A DNA stretch of 13,276 bases. Source: JALYJZ01 sp964476895 (lineage in GTDB: Bacteria > Patescibacteriota > SICC01). The translations under genes and the position numbers were made by a program. The DNA is taken from positions 1 to 13,276 of the forward strand of contig CAYZCS010000023.1 in NCBI GenBank assembly GCA_964476895.1, read 5' to 3'. The first letter of the stretch is position 1. The number at the start of each line of letters is the position of its first letter. Positions 1 to 7,293 of this stretch are shown piece after piece. The notes beneath the pieces are model-generated. The model did no database searches. It was not told the origin of the DNA and was given only the letters and a program-made list of their open reading frames with translations.

Positions 1-2
1 GC

Positions 3-737
3 GACATGTTCGAGCGGCGGATACACCAGGGCAAGCCGATTAGTCTCCGGGAGTTCCTCTACCCGCTGATGCAGGGGTACGACTCGGTGGCGATGAACGT
101 GGACGTGGAGGTCGGCGCGACCGACCAGACCTACAACATGCTGGCCGGCCGGAAACTCCAGAAAGACTACCACGACAAGGAGAAGTTCGTGTTGGCGACG
201 CCGATTCTGGCGGATGCCAAGGGGGTGAAGATCGGCAAGACCGAGGGGAACGCGATCGCGATCGCCGGCAAACCCCAGGAGCTCTACGGACAGATCATGC
301 ACCTGCCGGACGAGGTCGTGCTTCCCGCCTACGAATGGTGCACCGGGACTCCCGACGAGGAGCTTGACGAGGTGCGGAGAGTCTTCAAGGACAATCCGCG
401 TGACGCCAAGATGCGGCTGGCGCGGGCGATCGTCCGGGAGGTGCAGGGAGACGAGGCGGCGGAGAAGGCCGAACGGCACTTCGTCCGGGTCTTCCAGAAG
501 AAAGCGACTCCCCGCGAGGTGCCGACCTGGCGCTCTTCGGCGCTGGCCGTACCGCTCTGGAAAGTCCTCAAGGAGGGCGGCCTGGTGAAGAGCTCGTCCG
601 AAGCGCACCGGATGGTGCAGCAGGGCGCGGTGCAGGTGAACGACGTGGTCCAGTCGGATCCGAACACCTCGATCGTGGCGAGCACCTACCCGGTGATCCG
701 GGTAGGCAAACGGAAATTCCTCAAGGTAACGCGTTAG
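3..737 (+). CDS. tyrS: Tyrosyl-tRNA synthetase, C-terminal part (5' end outside window)
   Basis: Class I aminoacyl-tRNA synthetase that charges tRNA-Tyr with tyrosine in the cytosol. The reading frame is open to the window edge, and the first in-window Met (position 6) is internal: the N-terminal Rossmann half with the HIGH motif, probably about 150-180 residues, lies upstream. Numbering from that Met, residues 16-31 (EFLYPLMQGYDSVAMN) and 36-49 (EVGATDQTYNMLAG) are the tyrosine/ATP-site segments typical of TyrRS. The class I KMSKS loop is present as KIGKTEGN at 75-82, a variant form of the kind also seen in E. coli TyrRS. Residues about 182-243 form an S4 RNA-binding domain (GGLVKSSSEAHRMVQQGAVQVN), which contacts the tRNA. 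The gene ends with TAG, and recG begins 31 nt later, so the two may be co-transcribed. Identification is secure; only the missing 5' end limits it. Confidence 0.95.
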   Translation, partial: DMFERRIHQGKPISLREFLYPLMQGYDSVAMNVDVEVGATDQTYNMLAGRKLQKDYHDKEKFVLATPILADAKGVKIGKTEGNAIAIAGKPQELYGQIMHLPDEVVLPAYEWCTGTPDEELDEVRRVFKDNPRDAKMRLARAIVREVQGDEAAEKAERHFVRVFQKKATPREVPTWRSSALAVPLWKVLKEGGLVKSSSEAHRMVQQGAVQVNDVVQSDPNTSIVASTYPVIRVGKRKFLKVTR

Positions 738-744
738 CAGTGTC

Positions 745-750
745 GGAGGG
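745..750 (+). promoter_or_regulatory. Possible ribosome binding site for recG, unusually distant
   Basis: GGAGGG is the only Shine-Dalgarno-like string in the 31-nt tyrS-recG gap, but it ends 18 nt before the ATG at 769, longer than the usual 5-10 nt. No in-frame ATG, GTG or TTG lies between it and 769, and no -10 box is evident. recG is therefore probably read from the tyrS transcript with weak or unusual initiation. Confidence 0.3.
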
Positions 751-768
751 AGCGCACACCCTTCGATC

Positions 769-2838
769 ATGAACGAGATACCCCGCGAACAGATCACTGA
801 ACGGCCGGTAGGATCACTCCCCGGCATCGGGTCGGCGTATGTGAACCGCCTGGAGCGGGTCGGCGTACGGACCGTCGGTGATCTGCTCCGGTATTTTCCG
901 CGTCGGCACGACGACCTACGGGAAGTGCAAGACCTGGCGACGCTGCTCAAGGAACGCACGCTGCCGGTCGGAGAGAACCTGACCGTCCGGGCGAAGGTGC
1001 GGTCAGTCAAGCTGCGTCGGCTTCGCGGCCGTCGGTCAATGGTGACGGCGGTACTCGGCAGCGAGCGGGCGAACCTGGAAGCGGTCTGGTGGGGCCAGCC
1101 GTACCTGGCGGAGACGTTGCAGGAAGGGCGGGAATACATCTTCGCGGGGAAGCTTCGCGCCAGCAAGAAGTACGGCACCGCGTTCCAGAGCCCGACGATC
1201 GAGCGGCGCTCGGTGACGGGAGAGCAGACCCACACGGCCCGGTTGGTGCCGGTCTACCCGGAGACGGAAGGATTGTCCTCGCGCTGGCTCCGGTTCGTGA
1301 TCAAACCGCTTCTGCCGGCGGCGGACCGGCTTCCGGAAACGCTACCGGATGCGGTACGCAAGCGAGCCGCCCTGCTGCCGCTGTCGGAAGCCGTCCGGCG
1401 GATCCACTTTCCCGCCGATGAGGCGGAGGCCCGCGCGGCACGCCGCCGCTTCGATTTCGAGCATGTCTTTTACCGCCAGCTGATCACCCAGCGCCGTCGG
1501 CAGCATTGGCGGGAAGAGACGACTGCCCCGCGGATCGCCGCGGACTCCGCCGTCACCCGGCGGTTCCTGAAAAGCCTGCCCTGGTCCCTTACGGACGGGC
1601 AGCGGCAGGCGCTCCAGGAGATCCTCGCGGACCTGGACCAGGATCGCCCGATGCTCCGCCTGCTCCAGGGAGACGTGGGTTCCGGTAAGACCGCGGTCGC
1701 GGCGGCGGCCGCCCACCAGGTGGTGGCCGCGGGGTGGCAGGCCGCGGTGATGGTCCCGACGGAAGTCCTCGCCCGTCAGCACGCGGCGACGCTGGACTCC
1801 TGGTTATCGCCGCACGGAATCACGGTCGCGCTGTTGGTCGGCGGCCAGTCGGAGGCGGAGAAGGAGGAGGTTCGCCGCCGGATCGCTGCCGGGGACGTGC
1901 AGGTGATAGTCGGCACGCATGCCCTGATCCGACAGGACGCCCGCTGGCACCGGCTGGGGCTGGCGGTCGTGGACGAGCAGCATCGGTTCGGCGTGGAGCA
2001 ACGGGCGAAGCTCCGTGGCGAACGGGCGACGCCGCATCTGCTCAGCATGACGGCCACGCCGATTCCGCGGACGTTGGCCCTGATCGCCTACGGTGACCAG
2101 GACCTCTCGATCATTCCCGAGCGCCCGGCGGGACGGGCCGGCGTGTCCACCCGGGTCGTGGCACCGGCGGGCCGGGAGGCGGCGTTCGCGGCGGTTCGGG
2201 AGGAGCTGGCCGCCGGCCGGCAGGCATTCGTGCTGTATCCGGTAATCGCCGATTCCAAGGCCGGTCTCAAGGCGGCCGAAGAGGAATACGAACGGCTCGC
2301 GACCAAGGTGTTCGAGGGATTCCGGACGGCGCTCCTACACGGCCGCATGAAGACGGAGGACAAGGTCGCCACGATGGAAGCGTTCGCAGCCGGCGCGACC
2401 GACGTGCTGGTCTCGACGTCCGTCGTAGAAGTCGGCGTCGACGTCCCGAACGCATCCGTCATGCTGATCGAGGAGGCGCAGCAGTTCGGGCTGGCACAGC
2501 TCCATCAGCTCCGCGGTCGGATCGGTCGCGGGGCGCACCGGTCGCACTGCTACCTCCTGCCGGGAGACAACTCGACCGTCGAGAACGAGCGCCTCAAGGC
2601 GTTGGAACGGAGTGACTCCGGATTCGAGCTGGCCGAGATCGACTTGGAGCTGCGAGGGCCGGGGGAGGTGGTCGGGCTCAAGCAATCCGGCCACGAACTG
2701 TCCGCCGCCGGACTGGCCGACGCGAACCTGCTCAAGGAAGCGCGTGATGCGGCCGCCGGACTCCTGGAGCAAGATCCCCAGCTCAAATCGTTCCCGGACC
2801 TCCGGCAGCGGGTCGTGCACGTGGCCAGTCTGGTCTGA
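769..2838 (+). CDS. recG: ATP-dependent DNA helicase RecG
   Basis: Superfamily 2 DNA translocase that remodels stalled replication forks and Holliday junctions. The 689-residue length is close to E. coli RecG (693). Residues about 14-45 hold an HhH-like segment (GSLPGIGSAYVNRLERVGV). The OB-fold wedge domain that splits the fork spans roughly 65-160. Helicase motifs follow in order: Walker A GDVGSGKT (301-308), the RecG-type DEQH box in VVDEQHRFG (400-408), TATPIPRT (428-435), motif V VSTSVVEVGVDVPNA (548-562) and motif VI QLHQLRGRIGRG (577-588). The C-terminal TRG region that couples ATP hydrolysis to translocation is seen as ELRGPGEVVGLKQSG (627-641). All catalytic motifs look intact. ATG 769 is the only plausible start ahead of the conserved N-terminus. 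It follows tyrS closely and ends with TGA 66 nt before the comEA-like gene. Confidence 0.97.
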   Translation: MNEIPREQITERPVGSLPGIGSAYVNRLERVGVRTVGDLLRYFPRRHDDLREVQDLATLLKERTLPVGENLTVRAKVRSVKLRRLRGRRSMVTAVLGSERANLEAVWWGQPYLAETLQEGREYIFAGKLRASKKYGTAFQSPTIERRSVTGEQTHTARLVPVYPETEGLSSRWLRFVIKPLLPAADRLPETLPDAVRKRAALLPLSEAVRRIHFPADEAEARAARRRFDFEHVFYRQLITQRRRQHWREETTAPRIAADSAVTRRFLKSLPWSLTDGQRQALQEILADLDQDRPMLRLLQGDVGSGKTAVAAAAAHQVVAAGWQAAVMVPTEVLARQHAATLDSWLSPHGITVALLVGGQSEAEKEEVRRRIAAGDVQVIVGTHALIRQDARWHRLGLAVVDEQHRFGVEQRAKLRGERATPHLLSMTATPIPRTLALIAYGDQDLSIIPERPAGRAGVSTRVVAPAGREAAFAAVREELAAGRQAFVLYPVIADSKAGLKAAEEEYERLATKVFEGFRTALLHGRMKTEDKVATMEAFAAGATDVLVSTSVVEVGVDVPNASVMLIEEAQQFGLAQLHQLRGRIGRGAHRSHCYLLPGDNSTVENERLKALERSDSGFELAEIDLELRGPGEVVGLKQSGHELSAAGLADANLLKEARDAAAGLLEQDPQLKSFPDLRQRVVHVASLV

Positions 2839-2887
2839 GCCTCGGCGTCCGTCTCTTTCTGGCGTTCGTCCGTGTTTTATGGTAGCT

Positions 2888-2896
2888 TGGTATAGC
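2888..2896 (+). promoter_or_regulatory. Extended -10 promoter for the comEA-like gene (possibly leaderless)
   Basis: TGGTATAGC is an extended -10 element (TG-n-TATAGC). No good -35 hexamer lies 16-18 nt upstream, as is common for extended -10 promoters. The -10 ends 8 nt before ATG 2905, so transcription would begin at or within a few nt of the start codon. No Shine-Dalgarno sequence precedes the ATG, which agrees with a leaderless transcript. Not tested. Confidence 0.45.
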
Positions 2897-2904
2897 AATC
2901 AACC

Positions 2905-3534
2905 ATGGACATGGAGCGCATCAAAGAGTTTTGGTACCGCCATCGGATGATCGTCGCCGGAGGGATCGCGGTGCTGACCGTGGCAGGAGGCGTGGTGGCC
3001 GCCCGGCCGCCGCAGGACACGCTGGTTCTGGACGCCCTGGCCTCACCGGCTCCGGATACGCCCGCGCCGGCCGAGGATATCGCGGTGGACGTGCAGGGCG
3101 CGGTCGCCAAGCCGGGGGTCAAGCGCCTGCCGGCCGGGAGTCTCGTCGCGAACGCGATTAAGGCGGCCGGCGGTTTCACCCAGGACGCGGACCGTCCCCG
3201 GATCGCCAGGGAACTCAACCAGGCCGAAGCGCTCAAGGACCACCAGAAGGTATACATCCCGTTGGTCGGCGACACCGCCGCGCTCGATACGCCGGCTCCG
3301 GTCGCCGGAATGTCCGGCGGCGACGGCGCACCGACGGCCGGCGGGCTGGTGAACCTCAATACGGCTACGCTCGAGGAGCTTGACACCTTGCCGGGTATCG
3401 GGGAAGCGACGGCGGAGAAAATCATCGATTACCGCGACGCCTTCGGTCCGTTCGGGTCGGTGGACGAGTTGCTTGAGGTATCCGGCATCGGCGAAGCGAA
3501 GCTTGAGAAGCTGCGCGAACGGGTGACGGTGTGA
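2905..3534 (+). CDS. comEA: ComEA-like competence/DNA-binding protein (TM + SLBB + helix-hairpin-helix)
   Basis: Predicted membrane-anchored protein that binds double-stranded DNA outside the cytoplasmic membrane and hands it to the ComEC channel during transformation. The 209 residues show a short basic N-terminus, one hydrophobic segment at about 14-33 (MIVAGGIAVLTVAGGVVAA) that should anchor it with the rest outside, an SLBB-like domain at 60-120 (VDVQGAVAKPGVKRLPAGS) and a Pro/Ala/Gly-rich linker at about 122-147. A tandem helix-hairpin-helix module fills 149-209, with VNLNTATLEELDTLPGIGEA and a second hairpin around VSGIGEAKL. This domain order matches ComEA proteins of Firmicutes and Patescibacteria. 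ATG 2905 is chosen because the -10 box sits just upstream; ATG 2911 is an alternative. No comEC, comF or pilus gene is in the window, so a competence role is inferred from the family. Confidence 0.85.
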   Translation: MDMERIKEFWYRHRMIVAGGIAVLTVAGGVVAARPPQDTLVLDALASPAPDTPAPAEDIAVDVQGAVAKPGVKRLPAGSLVANAIKAAGGFTQDADRPRIARELNQAEALKDHQKVYIPLVGDTAALDTPAPVAGMSGGDGAPTAGGLVNLNTATLEELDTLPGIGEATAEKIIDYRDAFGPFGSVDELLEVSGIGEAKLEKLRERVTV

Positions 3535-3667
3535 GGCGCCGCATGCTCATGCTGCAACTGTGTGTCCTGCGCGCCGCGGTCGCGGCGGCCCTGCGGTACG
3601 GCGATTGGCTTCGCCGCCGCTTCGCCACGCTTGAAACCGACGGCTAGACGGGTAACGCTAGAGGGGT
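3535..3667 (+). other. comEA-tRNA spacer with two G+C-rich hairpins
   Basis: This 133-nt gap holds two possible RNA hairpins. One is CGCCGC/GCGGCG around a GGTC tetraloop (3572-3587). The other is CGGCGA/TCGCCG around a 6-nt loop (3599-3616). Neither is followed by a T-run, so they are not classical intrinsic terminators. A 34-codon frame with two early Met codons also runs through the region (3543-3647), without a Shine-Dalgarno sequence or recognisable similarity. The rest is the presumed tRNA promoter. Confidence 0.35.
3631..3658 (+). promoter_or_regulatory. Possible promoter of tRNA-Leu
   Basis: TTGAAA (3631-3636, five of six matches to the -35 consensus) is separated by 16 nt from TAACGC (3653-3658), a poor -10 match. 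Transcription would start around 3665, only a few nt before the mature tRNA 5' end at 3668. The position is sensible but the -10 is weak, so read-through from comEA remains possible. Confidence 0.35.
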
Positions 3668-3751
3668 GCTGGGGTGGCGGAACTGGCAGACGCGCTGGGT
3701 TTAGGACCCAGTGGGGTAACACCCGTGGAGGTTCGACTCCTCTCCCCAGCA
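3668..3751 (+). tRNA. tRNA-Leu, anticodon UAG
   Basis: An 84-nt class II tRNA. The acceptor stem pairs GCTGGGG (3668-3674) with CCCCAGC (3744-3750), with discriminator A at 3751. The D stem GCG/CGC is at 3677-3679/3691-3693. The anticodon stem CTGGG/CCCAG (3695-3699/3707-3711) encloses the loop TTTAGGA with anticodon TAG at 3702-3704, which reads CUA and other CUN leucine codons. The long variable arm (GGGT-AAC-ACCC) is typical of tRNA-Leu, and the T arm is GGAGG-TTCGACT-CCTCT with one G-T pair. The 3' CCA is not encoded (CAT follows the discriminator), so a CCA-adding enzyme is required. All stems pair well, so the gene looks functional. Confidence 0.97.
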
Positions 3752-3779
3752 CATCGGTCCGCCGGACGGTCCACCGGGG

Positions 3780-3807
3780 CAGACAGCCAGTGTGAGCACG
3801 TTATACT
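3780..3807 (+). promoter_or_regulatory. Promoter of tig, probably giving a leaderless mRNA
   Basis: TATACT at 3802-3807 is a good -10 hexamer. CAGACA at 3780-3785 (four of six matches to TTGACA) lies 16 nt upstream as a possible -35. The -10 ends 8 nt before ATG 3816, placing the transcription start at or next to the start codon. No Shine-Dalgarno sequence precedes the ATG. This also argues against the in-frame GTG at 3792 as the start, since it would lie upstream of the -10. Confidence 0.55.
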
Positions 3808-3815
3808 GGTGCGGT

Positions 3816-5099
3816 ATGCAGATCGACGTCGAGAAACAGCCCAAAAGCGCCGTAAAGCTCAGCATTACCATCACCCCGGAGGAGATGAAGGGGTACTTCG
3901 AGCAAGCGGTACAGAAGATCGCCCAGCAGGCCAACCTGCCCGGTTTCCGGAAGGGCAAGGCGCCGCGCTCGGTACTGGAAGCCCGCACCGGTCCGCAGCA
4001 CATCGCGCACGAAGCACTCGAGCTCGCGGTCGCAGACAGCTACTACCAGGCGGTCACGAAGCACAAGCTGCGACCCGTCGGCCGGCCGCAGACGGATATC
4101 CGGGACGAACATACGCAGCTGGAGGAAAAGGGGCTGACGTACACCGCGACCGTCGCGGTGATGCCCGAGGTGCAGTTGGGCGACTACCGGAAGATCAAGG
4201 TGAAGCCGATGCAGTCGGAATACCAGGATTCGATGGTCGACGAAGCGCTCGAGCAGCTCCGGAAAGGACGCGCCAGTTACGCGCAGGTCCAGCGGGAGGC
4301 GAAGGAAGGCGACCGCGTGGAAATCGATTTCGTGGGGAAGCAGGAAGGCAAGGAGATTCCCGGCGCCAAGAGCGAGAACCATCCGCTGGTACTCGGCCAG
4401 GGCGGGTTCATCCCCGGATTCGAGGAGCAGCTCGTCGGCATGAAGACCGGCCAAGTGAAGACGTTCACCGTCACGTTCCCCAAGGAGTATCACGAGCAGA
4501 GCCTGGCCGGCCAGCCGGTCGAGTTCACGGTAACGATGCGCCAGGTCCAGGAATCGAAACTGCCGGAGCTCAACGACGAGCTGGCGACGGGCTTCGGCGC
4601 GAAGTCGCTGAAGGACTTGCGCGAACGGCTGACCGCCAACCTCAAGCAGGAGAAGGAGCAGGAAGCCCGCCAGAAGACGGAGCAAGCGGTGGTCGACGCG
4701 GTGGCCAAGGATACCAAGGTAGAGATTCCCGACTCGTTGATCGATGACGAACTGACCCGGATGCTCGCCGAGTTCCGTCAGCACATCGAGCGGCAGGGGA
4801 TGCCCTACGACAAGTACCTCGAGCAGATCGGTAAGACGGAAGACGACTTCCGGTCGGAACAGCGGAGCGAAGCCGAACGGCGGGTGAAGATGAGCCTGGT
4901 CCTGAACGCCGTCCAGGAAGCGGAGAACGTCACGGTCCCGGATAGCCGGGTCAAGGAGGAGGTCGAGGCCCAGCTCGCGACCGCCGAGGAGGACCAGGCG
5001 AAGGAGCAGATTAAGTCCGACGAATTCGCGGCGTACGTCCGCCGCATCCTGGGCAACCGCCAGGCCGTGGACCGCTTGGTGGAAATCTCCACGGGATAA
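3816..5099 (+). CDS. tig: Trigger factor (ribosome-associated chaperone / PPIase)
   Basis: Chaperone that docks at the ribosomal exit tunnel, shields nascent chains and catalyses prolyl isomerisation. With the start at ATG 3816 it has 427 residues, normal for the family (E. coli 432). The N-terminal ribosome-binding domain (about 1-115) carries the signature loop LPGFRKGKAPRSV at 41-53 (GFRxGKxP, which contacts L23). The FKBP-type PPIase domain spans about 160-243 (GDRVEIDFVGKQEGKE, then LGQGGFIPGFEEQLVGMKTG). The C-terminal helical chaperone cradle runs from about 250 to 427 and is rich in Glu, Lys and Gln. The N-terminus MQIDVEKQPKSAVKLSI aligns naturally with other trigger factors, so the in-frame GTG at 3792 is not used. 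The TAA stop overlaps the next gene's ATG by one base, so the two are translationally coupled. clpP follows one gene later, echoing the widespread tig-clpP linkage. Confidence 0.96.
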   Translation: MQIDVEKQPKSAVKLSITITPEEMKGYFEQAVQKIAQQANLPGFRKGKAPRSVLEARTGPQHIAHEALELAVADSYYQAVTKHKLRPVGRPQTDIRDEHTQLEEKGLTYTATVAVMPEVQLGDYRKIKVKPMQSEYQDSMVDEALEQLRKGRASYAQVQREAKEGDRVEIDFVGKQEGKEIPGAKSENHPLVLGQGGFIPGFEEQLVGMKTGQVKTFTVTFPKEYHEQSLAGQPVEFTVTMRQVQESKLPELNDELATGFGAKSLKDLRERLTANLKQEKEQEARQKTEQAVVDAVAKDTKVEIPDSLIDDELTRMLAEFRQHIERQGMPYDKYLEQIGKTEDDFRSEQRSEAERRVKMSLVLNAVQEAENVTVPDSRVKEEVEAQLATAEEDQAKEQIKSDEFAAYVRRILGNRQAVDRLVEISTG

Positions 5100-6610
5100 T
5101 GAAGGAGCGGGCTTCCGAGCGCTGGCCCGACGAAGAACCGCCCAAGGCAGAGACCGGGCCGCCGCGGCGGGCCAGGAAGCGGAAAGCGGCGGACCGGGAA
5201 GCGTCCGGAGAAACGTCCCGGCAGCAAGCGAAGCAGGAGACGCCGGATCGTCCGGAGCATCATCATGACCGGAATCCGGACGCGGCCGCCTCCGAGGGCG
5301 GCGAAACTACGGAACCGGAACCCGAAGCGGTCCGGCGGCTGGCCGCGGAAGCGGCGTTCCGGAAACGGGTGGCACTGACGGAGCTGGAGGAAAAACTGGG
5401 TGACGAGGAGGCGTACGAAGCCGTCCGTGACGTGCTTGAACGTTCCGGCGGACAGTGGCACCTGGAGCGCGGCCGCCATCTTCTCCACCGGCTGGTATCG
5501 GAAACGACGGTCGAGGAGGCCGAGCCCTCGGCGGTACGCGGTGTTTCCGTCAAGCTGGCTACCCGCCGCGAGTCCGAACCGGTCGCACCCCGCGAGCTGG
5601 TGGAGCGGGTCACGGCCGCCTGCGAGGAACCTGCTGCGACCGGGGAGAGCATCGAACGGATCGCCGCCGCGGTAGAGGCGCTGCCGGATGAGGACGACCT
5701 CTCGGTGACTGTCCGGACGACGGACAACGGCGAGGTCCGGGTGGAAGTGAACCCCGATGCCGTACGGGCGGTCACCGAACGGGAAGGCGAGAAAGTGGTC
5801 CTCGACGAACGGGCGCGACCGCATCGCCCGGCGAGCGTGACCGAGGTCGGGTCGTCCGTTCCTTCTGCTGTCGAGGACATCAGGGATGACGTGGTCGAGG
5901 CCGGACCCCCTGCACCCGCGGCTTCATCCGAATCCGCTCCCGAGCCCGCTCCTGTCCCGGGCGGAGAAGTCGTCGGGGAGATCCCGGATGACCTTGAGGC
6001 CATCGAGGACGAGCCGCTGCCGCCGGAACCCCGGACGCCGCTCGGTAAAGCGATCGGGCGGATCGAGGTCGCGTGGTGGGAGACGGAAGTGCCGCCGGTG
6101 GCCGGCGGGTCGCCGGAGCTGGACGAGACGACGGAAGCGCCGGACGAATGGGAGCGGCAACCGGAGAGTGCCCGGCATCCCGAGCTCTCGGAGGAGGAGC
6201 GGCGGGAGCTGGACGAACAGCTGGATCGGCAGCGGGAGGAACGGGAAACGGAGGAAACGCTCCTCGAAGGACCGCCTCTTCCGAAACCGCCGCAGGATCG
6301 CCCCAAGCGCCGCACGCACCGGCGGCCGGTACGGGTGATTACGTACGAGCGCGGCGGGGAAGCGCCCCGTTGGGTTCCCGATCGGGAATTCCGCCAGAAA
6401 GCCCGCAAGCTGATCCGCCGGCTCGCGTTCCGGTACGGACTCAAGCTCAGCACCGAGATGGAGACGTTTCTGCTCCAGATCCTGCTCCGGCCCCGGCTCG
6501 TGAACGGCCGCCTGGTCCATGGCATGACCGTCAACCTGGATGTGCTGATCCGTACTGTCGGATCGCTCCGCGAACACTATCCGCTGTATACCCGCCGCCG
6601 CCCGGCCTGA
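5099..6610 (+). CDS. Hypothetical charged, largely disordered protein coupled to tig
   Basis: I do not recognise this 503-residue protein. Its ATG overlaps the tig stop codon by one base (TAATG) with no Shine-Dalgarno sequence, so translation probably depends on tig. It has no signal peptide or membrane segment and should be cytosolic. Residues 1-75 are highly charged (Arg/Lys/Glu/Pro, with a HHH run at 54-56). Residues about 76-138 look helical (AVRRLAAEAAFRKRVALTEL onward). Residues about 163-236 look folded and include a beta-like stretch, SVTVRTTDNGEVRVEVNP (202-219). A Pro/Glu/Ser-rich linker of about 150 residues follows (240-400), including an acidic helix near 364-387 with ELDEQLDRQREERE. 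A basic patch (RPKRRTHRRPVR, 401-412) leads into a likely globular C-terminus, 413-503, with FRQKARKLIRRLAFRYGLKL (431-450). A proteostasis or ribosome-linked role would be a guess from context alone. Confidence 0.75.
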   Translation: MKERASERWPDEEPPKAETGPPRRARKRKAADREASGETSRQQAKQETPDRPEHHHDRNPDAAASEGGETTEPEPEAVRRLAAEAAFRKRVALTELEEKLGDEEAYEAVRDVLERSGGQWHLERGRHLLHRLVSETTVEEAEPSAVRGVSVKLATRRESEPVAPRELVERVTAACEEPAATGESIERIAAAVEALPDEDDLSVTVRTTDNGEVRVEVNPDAVRAVTEREGEKVVLDERARPHRPASVTEVGSSVPSAVEDIRDDVVEAGPPAPAASSESAPEPAPVPGGEVVGEIPDDLEAIEDEPLPPEPRTPLGKAIGRIEVAWWETEVPPVAGGSPELDETTEAPDEWERQPESARHPELSEEERRELDEQLDRQREERETEETLLEGPPLPKPPQDRPKRRTHRRPVRVITYERGGEAPRWVPDREFRQKARKLIRRLAFRYGLKLSTEMETFLLQILLRPRLVNGRLVHGMTVNLDVLIRTVGSLREHYPLYTRRRPA

Positions 6611-6612
6611 TG

Positions 6613-6623
6613 TAAACTGGAGG
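6613..6623 (+). promoter_or_regulatory. clpP start region: -10-like box overlapping a Shine-Dalgarno-like GGAGG
   Basis: TAAACT (6613-6618) resembles a -10 box and ends 6 nt before ATG 6625, so a transcript from it would be leaderless at 6625. No convincing -35 is seen. GGAGG (6619-6623) is only 1 nt from ATG 6625, too close to serve it, but is 10 nt from the in-frame ATG at 6634 (Met4). The two signals support different starts: leaderless at 6625, or Shine-Dalgarno-led at 6634 on the tig operon mRNA. Confidence 0.4.
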
Positions 6624-6624
6624 C

Positions 6625-7281
6625 ATGAGCAACATGAACGATCGAAACATGAACACGCCATCCGGCGGACAGCCCGATATCAGCGACCAGGTCCTGATCC
6701 CGACCGTCCTGGAGAAGTCGCAATTCGGCGAGCGGGCCTACGACATCTATTCACGGCTCCTCAAGGAGCGGATCGTGTTCATCGGCACGCCGATCGACGA
6801 CCAAATCGCCAACCTGGTGATGGCCCAGCTGCTTCATCTCGAGAACGAGAGCGCCGACCAGGACATCAAGGTGTACATCAACAGCCCGGGCGGGTCGGTC
6901 TCGTCGGGACTGGCGATCTACGACACCATGCAGTACATCCGGCCCGACGTGCAGACGATCTGCATGGGCCTGGCCGCTTCGATGGGGGCGGTCCTCCTGG
7001 CCGGCGGGGCCAAGGGCAAGCGGTACACGCTGCCGAACTCCCGGATCATGATCCACCAGGTGCTCGCCTCGGGGCTTTCCGGGCAGGCGACCGACATCGA
7101 GATCCATGCCAGGGAGATCCTCAAGATGAAGGATGCGCTCAACAAGATCCTCGCCAAGCACACCGGACAGGACCTGAAGAAGGTCGAGAAGGACACCGAC
7201 CGGGACTTCTTCCTCTCGCCGGAGGATGCCAAGAAGTACGGTCTGATCGACGAGATCATCACGCCGGCGAAACAGAAGTAA
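6625..7281 (+). CDS. clpP: ATP-dependent Clp protease proteolytic subunit ClpP
   Basis: Serine protease that forms the double-heptameric chamber degrading substrates fed by Clp ATPases in the cytosol. The 218 residues include about 20 extra, poorly conserved N-terminal residues before the core IPTVLEKSQFGERAYDIYSR (25-43); these are probably a processed propeptide. The catalytic triad is Ser119 in GLAASMGA, His144 in MIHQ and Asp194 in DTDRDFF, by alignment with B. subtilis ClpP. YINSPGGSVSSGLAIYDTM (84-102), forming the oxyanion region, and the C-terminal YGLIDEII are intact. Start 6625 is used here; Met4 at 6634 is an alternative with better Shine-Dalgarno spacing. The gene lies two downstream of tig, a common arrangement, but clpX is not adjacent, so its ATPase partner must be encoded elsewhere. 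The MFS gene begins 12 nt after the stop. Confidence 0.97.
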   Translation: MSNMNDRNMNTPSGGQPDISDQVLIPTVLEKSQFGERAYDIYSRLLKERIVFIGTPIDDQIANLVMAQLLHLENESADQDIKVYINSPGGSVSSGLAIYDTMQYIRPDVQTICMGLAASMGAVLLAGGAKGKRYTLPNSRIMIHQVLASGLSGQATDIEIHAREILKMKDALNKILAKHTGQDLKKVEKDTDRDFFLSPEDAKKYGLIDEIITPAKQK

Positions 7282-7293
7282 CGCCGGTCTGTC

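Noticed and set aside
6..8. ATG at position 6 as the tyrS start
   Set aside because: The protein begins mid-domain there and lacks the HIGH half; the frame is open to the window edge, so the real start is upstream.
3752..3780. Hairpin-like GTCCGCCGGAC after the tRNA as a terminator
   Set aside because: The stem is only 4 bp with a 3-nt loop and no T-run follows.
3792..3815. GTG at 3792 as the tig start
   Set aside because: The extra residues do not match trigger factor, and this codon lies upstream of the -10 box that fits ATG 3816.
3674..4747. Plus-strand frame of about 357 codons overlapping the tRNA and tig
   Set aside because: It runs through the tRNA gene and is an Arg/Gly-rich frame-shifted reading of tig.
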